Assembly (NCBI GenBank): GCA_023428515.1
Contig: JAEYXI010000429.1
Location: 1-5,791 of the forward strand
DNA from: Pseudomonadota bacterium
GTDB taxonomy: Bacteria; Pseudomonadota; Alphaproteobacteria; Rhizobiales; Rhizobiaceae
Reading direction: 5' to 3'
Length of the DNA: 5,791 nt
How positions within the stretch are numbered: position 1 is the first letter of the stretch; the number at the start of each line of letters is the position of its first letter. The position numbers were made by a program, and so were the translations under genes. Shown here piece after piece: positions 1-4,266 of the stretch. The notes below the pieces were generated by a model. It was not told where the DNA came from, made no database searches, and was given only the letters and a program-made list of their open reading frames with translations.

Positions 1-29
1 GCCGGGGGGCCGGGCGCTTCCCGTCGCCT

Positions 30-58
30 GAGCTACCCTGAACCCAGGGGTTCAGCTC
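30..58. repeat. Short palindrome with outer arms, possible bidirectional terminator hairpin
   Basis: Positions 39-54 read TGAACCCAGGGGTTCA, a perfect inverted repeat (7 + 2 + 7). Outer arms GAGC (30-33) and GCTC (55-58) can extend it, with TACCC (34-38) bulged. It sits downstream of the minus-strand permease that stops at 94. It also lies just after a plus-strand frame that is open from the left edge and stops at TGA 29-31 (tail PGGRALPVA), which might be the end of an incoming convergent gene. There is no T-tract on either side, so a terminator role is only inferred. The rest of 1-93 shows nothing recognisable. Confidence 0.35.
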
Positions 59-93
59 ACGATTCGCTCAGCGCCATATTATTTAGCCTCTGC

Positions 94-879
94 TTAAATT
101 CCAAGCATGATCCTCAGTGGATGAGCCGGATCAATCAATAGGCGTATGGCAAGCGCGATGCAGGTCAGCACAAGGAGTGGCTTGATCAGCTTGGCGCCGT
201 TCTTCATTGCCAGTCCCGACCCGATGCGCGCGCCGATGAACTGCGCCACGCCCATGGCCAGCCCGATTTTCCACGACACGACGCCGGCGGCCGCGAAGGC
301 GGCGAAGCCGCCGAGATTAGTGGCGAAGTTGAGGAGCTTGGTGTGCGCCGTCGCCTTCAGCACGCCGTAGCCTGCCAGCGACACGAAGGCGAGCATCAGG
401 AACGAGCCGGTGCCTGGCCCGAACACGCCGTCGTAGAAGCCGACCAGCGGCACCACGGCCAGGCCGAACAGCACCGGGGTGATGCGCTGGGCGCGGTCGA
501 CATCGTCCATATTGGGCTTCAGGGCGAAATAGAGGGCGATGGCGATCAGAACGAAGGGCAGCGCTACCTTGAGGGCGTCGCCCGGAATGCTCGTCGCCAC
601 CATTGCGCCGATCGCCGAGGCGATGAAGGCAAGTACCGTCCAGGGAAGCTGTTTCTTCAGGTCCACCTGGCCCTTCGACGCGTAATGGAGCGCTGCCGAG
701 CCCGTCCCGAACAGGCCTTGCAGCTTGTTGGTGCCCAGCGCCTCGGCCGGCGGAAACCCGGCAAGCAGCAGCGCCGGAATGGCGATCAGCCCGCCGCCGC
801 CGGCGATCGCATCGATGAAACCCGCCACGAAGGCGGCGAGCGCGAGCAGGATGATAATGTGGGTTGCGACGTCGGACAC
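94..879 (-). CDS. TSUP family (TauE/SafE-like, YfcA-type) membrane permease
   Basis: This is a polytopic inner-membrane protein of the sulfite exporter TauE/SafE family, whose members move small anions such as sulfite, sulfonates or sulfoacetate; the substrate here cannot be read from sequence. The family hallmark is an internally duplicated fold. The first half carries GFIDAIAGGGGLIAIPALLLAG followed by ALGTNKLQ...GTG. The second half carries the matching GFYDGVFGPGTGSF, then AHTKLLNFATN. About 7-8 hydrophobic segments run from near the N-terminus to a terminal segment before DPAHPLRIMLGI. I chose the GTG at 877-879 (VSDVATHIIILLALA), giving 261 aa, close to the usual YfcA-like length. The frame stays open to another GTG at 967-969, but the added 30 residues (Arg/Pro/Cys-rich) do not look like protein of this family. 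Neither start has a clear Shine-Dalgarno. It is a single gene, divergent from the TerB-like gene. The family call is firm; the start is less so. Confidence 0.9.
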   Translation of the reverse strand: MSDVATHIIILLALAAFVAGFIDAIAGGGGLIAIPALLLAGFPPAEALGTNKLQGLFGTGSAALHYASKGQVDLKKQLPWTVLAFIASAIGAMVATSIPGDALKVALPFVLIAIALYFALKPNMDDVDRAQRITPVLFGLAVVPLVGFYDGVFGPGTGSFLMLAFVSLAGYGVLKATAHTKLLNFATNLGGFAAFAAAGVVSWKIGLAMGVAQFIGARIGSGLAMKNGAKLIKPLLVLTCIALAIRLLIDPAHPLRIMLGI

Positions 880-949
880 GAACTGGCACAGGGCGAGGGA
901 AGGGCGGCGGCGCCCCGGAAAGGCTCCGCTTCCATCACACGCAGGCCAT

Positions 950-979
950 TTGCGCAAGCCGCATTTCACGCTAGCTTAT
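950..979 (+). promoter_or_regulatory. Weak candidate promoter for the TerB-like gene
   Basis: TTGCGC (950-955) could be a -35 element. TAGCTT (972-977, 16-nt spacer) or GCTTAT (974-979, 18-nt spacer) could be a -10. Initiation would then fall at about 984-986, essentially on the ATG at 985, implying a leaderless message or use of a later start. TTGCGCAA (950-957) is itself an 8-bp palindrome, so the same -35 could serve the divergent permease, but I see no good -10 on that strand. Matches are partial; this is inference. Confidence 0.22.
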
Positions 980-984
980 GGGCC

Positions 985-1449
985 ATGACGGACACGGGTC
1001 ACAAATCGGGGGTGTCGATGGCCAGGGGACTGCTTGCCCAGATCAGGGATATATTCGAAGGCGATCCGGGGGTGCGCAAGGTCGCCGACGATCCCGTGCT
1101 GTCGGCCGAGTTGCTGCTGCTTTTCCGCATGATCCTGGCCGACGGGCAGGTGTCCGAAACCGAGATGGCCGTGTTCCGCCGCATCTGCGCCGAATCCTTC
1201 GGCATCGGCGAGGAGTCGATCGAGGGCGTCGTCGAGTACCTCAACGATTTCGGCTACGAGACCAACGGCGCGCAGGCGATCGGCATGTTCCGCGAGCTCG
1301 ACGTCGAGCGGCGCAAGGAACTCGCCCGCCACATGGCCGAGATCGCCAAGGCCGACAGCCAACTCGCCGAGAACGAGGTGCGTCTGCTGCGCCGCACGCT
1401 CGAACTTCTGGAAATCAGCCCTGTCGACCTGGTGAAGTCCAAGGACTGA
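985..1449 (+). CDS. TerB-like family protein (tellurite-resistance TerB / DjlA N-terminal fold)
   Basis: This is a small soluble, all-helical protein of 154 aa with no signal peptide or membrane segment. It fits the TerB/TerB-like superfamily: helix-rich, with an acidic motif ADGQVSETE at residues 52-60 and a related ADSQLAENE at 123-131, each opening a helix. In this family such Asp/Glu clusters can bind metal. Despite the family name, a lone TerB-like gene without the terZABCDE cluster is not evidence of tellurite resistance, and its role is unknown. I start it at ATG 985, directly behind a possible -10. The in-frame ATG at 1018 (MARGLLAQIRDIFEGD, 143 aa) is a serious alternative because GGGGG at 1008-1012 precedes it by 5 nt and the conserved part begins after it. 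The frame is open further upstream to 343, but that stretch is antisense to the permease. Its stop lies 14 bp from the stop of convergent xthA. Confidence 0.82.
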   Translation: MTDTGHKSGVSMARGLLAQIRDIFEGDPGVRKVADDPVLSAELLLLFRMILADGQVSETEMAVFRRICAESFGIGEESIEGVVEYLNDFGYETNGAQAIGMFRELDVERRKELARHMAEIAKADSQLAENEVRLLRRTLELLEISPVDLVKSKD

Positions 1450-1463
1450 GCCGCGCCGCGAGC

Positions 1464-2255
1464 TCAGGCCGCCGCAAGCTTCAGCTCCACCGCCACCGGA
1501 ACGTGGTCGGACGGCTTCTCCCAGGCGCGCACATGCTTGTCGATCGAGGTGCCCGCGAGCAGGTTGGCAGCCTCAGGCGATAGCAACAGGTGGTCGATGC
1601 GGATGCCGTTGTCCTTCTGCCAGGCGCCCGCCTGGTAGTCCCAGAACGTGTAGACGCCGGCGTCGGTCGTCGCGCGCACCGCTTCGGTGAAGCCGATATT
1701 CTCCAGCCGCCTGAAAGCCTGCCGCGTCACCGGCTGGAACAGCGCGTCGTTCACCCAGTTTTCGGGGAAGCGCGCGTCGACCGGCTCGGGGATCACGTTG
1801 TAGTCGCCCGCCATCACCAGCGGCTCCTCCAGCTCCAGCCGCTCGCGCGCCCAGCGCTCCAGCCTCTCCATCCAGGCGAGCTTGTAGCCGAATTTCCTGT
1901 CCTCGGTGATCGGGTTGCCGTTGGGCAGATAGAGTGAGACGACCCTCAGGGCGCCCTTGTCGGTCGAGAACACGCCCTCGATGAAGCGCGCATGGTCGTC
2001 CGCGTCGTCGCCGGGCAGGCCGCGATTCACCTCGTCGAAGGGCAGCTTCGAGAGAAGCGCGACGCCGTTGAAGCCCTTCTGCCCCAGCGTCTCGACATTG
2101 TAGCCCAACGCCTCGACCTCGAGCCTCGGAAAGCCGTCGTCGAGCGTCTTGATATCCTGCAGGCAGACGATGTCGGGATCGGCCTCCTGCAGCCAGTGCA
2201 GCAGATTGGCGATGCGCGCGCGCACGCCGTTGATGTTCCAGGTCACGATCTTCAT
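1464..2255 (-). CDS. xthA: Exodeoxyribonuclease III / AP endonuclease (ExoIII family), with E34D
   Basis: This is a base-excision-repair nuclease of the exonuclease-endonuclease-phosphatase fold. The family cleaves DNA 5' to abasic sites and degrades 3' ends in duplex DNA using Mg2+. The 263 aa fit the family (E. coli 268). Landmarks by residue: MKIVTWNINGVRAR (N7), GQKGFNGVALLSK (59-70), SLYLPNG with Y109, GDYNV with D151 and N153, RIDHLL with D221, and KPSDHVPV with D250/H251. Y109, D151 and N153 fall at the E. coli ExoIII numbers. The oddity is residue 34: the usual LQE-x-K has its metal-binding Glu replaced by Asp (LQDIK, codon GAT on the minus strand). The ATG at 2253-2255 starts exactly at the conserved N-terminal beta-strand, so the start is secure although no Shine-Dalgarno is visible. 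It follows the NCS1 gene on the same strand after a spacer with hairpins, so it is probably a separate unit. It could be a paralogue specialised for another substrate. Confidence 0.93.
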   Translation of the reverse strand: MKIVTWNINGVRARIANLLHWLQEADPDIVCLQDIKTLDDGFPRLEVEALGYNVETLGQKGFNGVALLSKLPFDEVNRGLPGDDADDHARFIEGVFSTDKGALRVVSLYLPNGNPITEDRKFGYKLAWMERLERWARERLELEEPLVMAGDYNVIPEPVDARFPENWVNDALFQPVTRQAFRRLENIGFTEAVRATTDAGVYTFWDYQAGAWQKDNGIRIDHLLLSPEAANLLAGTSIDKHVRAWEKPSDHVPVAVELKLAAA

Positions 2256-2293
2256 GCCGGATGGTTAGCATGCGGGCAGGCCGGCATCATCCG

Positions 2294-2319
2294 AAAAAAG
2301 CACGACCGCCACGCCATGC
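2294..2319 (-). terminator. Weak hairpin followed by T6, candidate terminator after the NCS1 gene
   Basis: On the minus strand GCATG (2319-2315) can pair with CGTGC (2304-2300), five pairs including one G-U, around a 10-nt loop. It is followed immediately by six Ts (2299-2294). The stem is weak but the T-run is the only one in the spacer. It lies about 45 nt past the NCS1 stop and 39 nt before the xthA ATG. Confidence 0.3.
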
Positions 2320-2330
2320 TGACAGGCGAA

Positions 2331-2354
2331 GCGGGCGGCCGAGACGCCGCCCGC
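2331..2354 (-). terminator. Strong GC hairpin just past the NCS1 stop codon
   Basis: GCGGGCGGC (2331-2339) and GCCGCCCGC (2346-2354) form a perfect 9-bp, almost all-GC stem with a 6-nt loop. Reading on the minus strand it begins about 10 nt after the TAA of the NCS1 transporter gene. Only two Ts follow the stem, so it is either a non-canonical terminator or a 3'-end-stabilising structure. Together with the weaker hairpin plus T6 further on, it argues that the NCS1 gene and xthA are separate transcripts. Confidence 0.5.
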
Positions 2355-2363
2355 CTTAAGACG

Positions 2364-3815
2364 TTACGCCGTCTTCGGCACCGCTCCGACGTCCCGGGCG
2401 CGCAGGCCGTAATAGATGGCGCCGGCGATCGCGACGCCGAAGAACCAGCCATAGACGCCCCACCATGCCGGCAGGAGGTTGGTGAAGTTCGGCAGGATCG
2501 ACGAGAACACGATGCCGATGCCGGCCGCGATCAGCGCGTTGACGTGCCAGCCGTTCTGGAACCGGTACTCGCCGTTCTCGCGATAGAGATCCTCGACGTT
2601 CAGCCAGCCTTTGCGGATCATGTAGTAGTCGACCATCATCACGCCGAAGATCGGCCCCATCGTCGCGCCGATGACGTTGACGAAGTGCGCGGCGCCGCTT
2701 TCCCAGGGCGCGAAGGGATAGAGCACCAGCGCGATCAGTGCGGCGATGACGCCGCCCCGCTTGAAGGTGATGTGTTTTGGGAACACGTTGGCGAAGTCGA
2801 AGGCGGGCGAGACGAAGTTCGCCACCACGTTGATGCCGAGCGTCGCCACCGCGAAGGTCACCGCCGCCAGCAGCGCCAGGAACCAGCTGTCGAACTTCGC
2901 CGAGATCTGGTCGGGATGCACCAGCAGCTCGCCATAGACCTCGAACGCCGCGATGGTGGTTATGCCGGCCACCAGCGAGAACAGGATGAGGTTCACCGGC
3001 AGACCCCAGATGTTGCCGATCCTCAGCGAGCGCTCATCCGGCGAATAGCGCGAGAAGTCGCAGAAGTTGAGGTAGAGCGCGGCGAAATAGGTCACCCAGA
3101 TCGCGGCGACCGCTGCGAGCGCCTCGAAGGAGCCGGGTTGGCCGGGAACGCCGGCGTCCCTGGTCTTCTCCAGGAGCACGTCCATCGGGATGTCGCCGGT
3201 CAGCGATATGCCGCCCGCCTTGATGACGAGGTAGATGGCGAGGATCAGCATCATCACCCAGACCGCCGGTCCCGCCCAGTCCTGGAAGCGCCTGACAGTC
3301 TCCATGCCGCGCTGGATGATCAGCAGCTGCAGCGCCCAGATCACCACGAAGCAGATCACCTCCAGCGTCGAATGTCCGAGGAAATGGCTGGTCTGGTGGA
3401 ACTGCAGCATGCCTTCGTGGCGCACCAGCAGCGCGACGATCGCGCCGGATGCCGCCGCCGTCTGCGCGCCGTACCAGAAGCAGGCGACGATGGCGCGCAC
3501 CATGGCCGGAAGGTTCGCGCCCCATATGCCGAAGGAGGCGCGCGCCAGGACGGGGAAGGGGACGCCGGTGCGGACGCCGGCGACACCCACCATGTTCATC
3601 AGGAAGTAGATGATCAGCGAACCGATGCCGATGGCGATCAGGAAATTGACGAAGCTGCCGCAGAACAGGAACAGGCTGGCGGCGAGATAGTAGCCCCACA
3701 GGCTGTGGACGTCGGACGTCCATACGTTGAAGATCGAGAACGGACCCCAGTTGCGTTCCTTGGCGGGCGCCAAATCCTCGTTGTAGAGTTGAGGCGATGC
3801 ATTCGATATCGTCAT
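2364..3815 (-). CDS. NCS1 family nucleobase:cation symporter (pyrimidine/hydantoin/allantoin-type)
   Basis: This is an inner-membrane symporter of the NCS1 family (Mhp1, PucI, CodB, HyuP relatives), which imports nucleobases or related ring compounds with Na+ or H+. It has 483 aa and about 12 hydrophobic segments, normal for the family. The N-terminus shows YNEDLAP...RNWGPFSIFNVWTSDVHSLWGYY, the conserved entry into TM1. TM3 has FWYGAQ (W114, Q118), matching W117/Q121 of Mhp1, which stack on and bind the substrate. TM6 has IWVTYFAALYLNFCDFSRY with W240 in place of Mhp1 W220. TM8 has GINVVANFVSP with N329/N333 near the place of Mhp1 N318. Ligand-site residues are thus in place. The substrate is not readable: uracil/thymine, hydantoin and allantoin are all plausible. 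The start is well supported, with AGGGGA 7 nt before the ATG. It is divergent from the NCS2 permease, with no catabolic gene adjacent within the window. Confidence 0.93.
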   Translation of the reverse strand: MTISNASPQLYNEDLAPAKERNWGPFSIFNVWTSDVHSLWGYYLAASLFLFCGSFVNFLIAIGIGSLIIYFLMNMVGVAGVRTGVPFPVLARASFGIWGANLPAMVRAIVACFWYGAQTAAASGAIVALLVRHEGMLQFHQTSHFLGHSTLEVICFVVIWALQLLIIQRGMETVRRFQDWAGPAVWVMMLILAIYLVIKAGGISLTGDIPMDVLLEKTRDAGVPGQPGSFEALAAVAAIWVTYFAALYLNFCDFSRYSPDERSLRIGNIWGLPVNLILFSLVAGITTIAAFEVYGELLVHPDQISAKFDSWFLALLAAVTFAVATLGINVVANFVSPAFDFANVFPKHITFKRGGVIAALIALVLYPFAPWESGAAHFVNVIGATMGPIFGVMMVDYYMIRKGWLNVEDLYRENGEYRFQNGWHVNALIAAGIGIVFSSILPNFTNLLPAWWGVYGWFFGVAIAGAIYYGLRARDVGAVPKTA

Positions 3816-3822
3816 GATGCTG

Positions 3823-3828
3823 TCCCCT
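3823..3828 (-). promoter_or_regulatory. Shine-Dalgarno of the NCS1 transporter gene
   Basis: AGGGGA on the minus strand sits 7 nt before the ATG at 3815-3813, fixing the start. The divergent NCS2 gene has the same hexamer at the same distance. Confidence 0.75.
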
Positions 3829-3856
3829 TTTCCCGGCCTCCTTTGCCGGCTTACGC

Positions 3857-3885
3857 AGCGTGAGAGCGCCCCTTGAGTCTGTCAA
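3857..3885 (-). promoter_or_regulatory. Candidate promoter/operator for the NCS1 gene
   Basis: On the minus strand TTGACA (3885-3880) is a perfect -35 consensus. The hexamer 17 nt further on (3862-3857, CACGCT) is a poor -10, so an activator may be needed or the match may be chance. The -35 overlaps the inverted repeat TTGA-N5-TCAA (3873-3885), which also satisfies the loose T-N11-A pattern of LysR-type regulator sites. Confidence 0.28.
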
Positions 3886-4028
3886 CGAATTCCGCCGGGG
3901 CCTGGGGATAAGGTGGCGTTCGCGCTATCCGGCGGAGCTGCCCATCAAACGGCAACGAAATCAGCCGATTAGGCAAACCTCCGGAGCATCGCGTCGTTGC
4001 TTCCGAGAAAACCGAACAGGTCTTTCAA

Positions 4029-4034
4029 TGTAAT
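4029..4034 (+). promoter_or_regulatory. Possible -10 box for the NCS2 gene
   Basis: TGTAAT matches TATAAT at five of six positions. No -35 is visible 16-18 nt upstream (AGAAAA region), so this would be an activated promoter or a chance match. Initiation would fall at about 4041, at the first base of GGCGGCT, giving a leader of about 226 nt. TTCAA-N7-TTGAA (4024-4040) surrounds the box as a weak inverted repeat. Confidence 0.2.
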
Positions 4035-4130
4035 CTTGAAGGCGGCTGCGAGAGGTCGTTCCGCCCGGCCCAGCCGGCGGGAGGATTACGGATGCAAGCC
4101 GCGGATGGCGATCTTCGCGAAAAGCCGCCA

Positions 4131-4148
4131 AGAATTTCAAAAAATTCT
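4131..4148. promoter_or_regulatory. 18-bp AT-rich palindrome, candidate operator
   Basis: AGAATTT-CAAA-AAATTCT is a perfect 7-4-7 inverted repeat in an otherwise GC-rich spacer, 118 bp before the NCS2 ATG. Its size and symmetry suit a dimeric helix-turn-helix repressor such as a MarR/PecS-type or TetR-type protein, some of which respond to urate. The regulator's identity is a guess and no regulator gene is in the window. Confidence 0.4.
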
Positions 4149-4253
4149 CTATGGCGCATTCGTCGCGCGGGCGCGATCCTGTGCATCCCTCGGTTGAAAG
4201 GGAATCGGCCGCCTCTGCATTCGTGGCGACCGCCAAGAACGAGAACAGGATGC

Positions 4254-4259
4254 AGGGGA
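4254..4259 (+). promoter_or_regulatory. Shine-Dalgarno of the NCS2 permease gene
   Basis: AGGGGA lies 7 nt before the ATG at 4267-4269 and selects that start. It mirrors the site of the divergent NCS1 gene in hexamer and spacing. Confidence 0.75.
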
Positions 4260-4266
4260 ACAAGCA

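Larger units (their letters stand above)
3816..4266. other. 451-bp divergent control region between NCS1 and NCS2 transporter genes
   Basis: No credible gene lies here; the open frames crossing it are Arg-rich and run antisense to or out of frame with the flanking transporters. Visible elements, from left: a TTGACA -35 and TTGA-N5-TCAA repeat at 3873-3885 facing the NCS1 gene; a TGTAAT hexamer at 4029-4034; 7-nt complementary segments GGCGGCT (4041-4047) and AGCCGCC (4123-4129) around an internally foldable stretch; an 18-bp AT-rich palindrome at 4131-4148; and a Shine-Dalgarno before each gene. The spacer is much longer than two simple divergent promoters need, suggesting operators or a structured leader. 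I could not match it to a known riboswitch by eye. Confidence 0.6.

Noticed and set aside
39..58. tRNA T-arm-like GGTTCA segment
   Set aside because: There is no acceptor, D or anticodon arm around it; it is explained by the simple palindrome.
880..969. 30-residue N-terminal extension of the TSUP permease from GTG 967-969
   Set aside because: The residues are Arg/Pro/Cys-rich, unlike family N-termini. The GTG at 877-879 gives the usual length and starts directly before the first membrane helix.
343..984. Upstream in-frame extension of the TerB-like protein
   Set aside because: It runs antisense through the TSUP permease, is Arg/Gln/Gly-rich, and the TerB-like fold is complete without it.
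1464..2255. xthA as part of a damage-inducible (LexA) unit
   Set aside because: No GAAC/GTTC direct-repeat LexA box of the alphaproteobacterial type is visible in the 108-bp upstream spacer.
1992..3863. Very long plus-strand open frame (623 codons) opposite xthA and the NCS1 gene
   Set aside because: It is antisense to two well-supported genes, and its translation is Arg/His/Asp/Gln-rich with no recognisable domain or membrane pattern. Such frames are typical shadows in GC-rich coding DNA.
3873..3885. RutR-type pyrimidine-regulator site
   Set aside because: The known alphaproteobacterial RutR site is a longer palindrome of the TTGACCA-NN-TGGTCAA type. This 13-bp repeat lacks the inner CCA/TGG arms.
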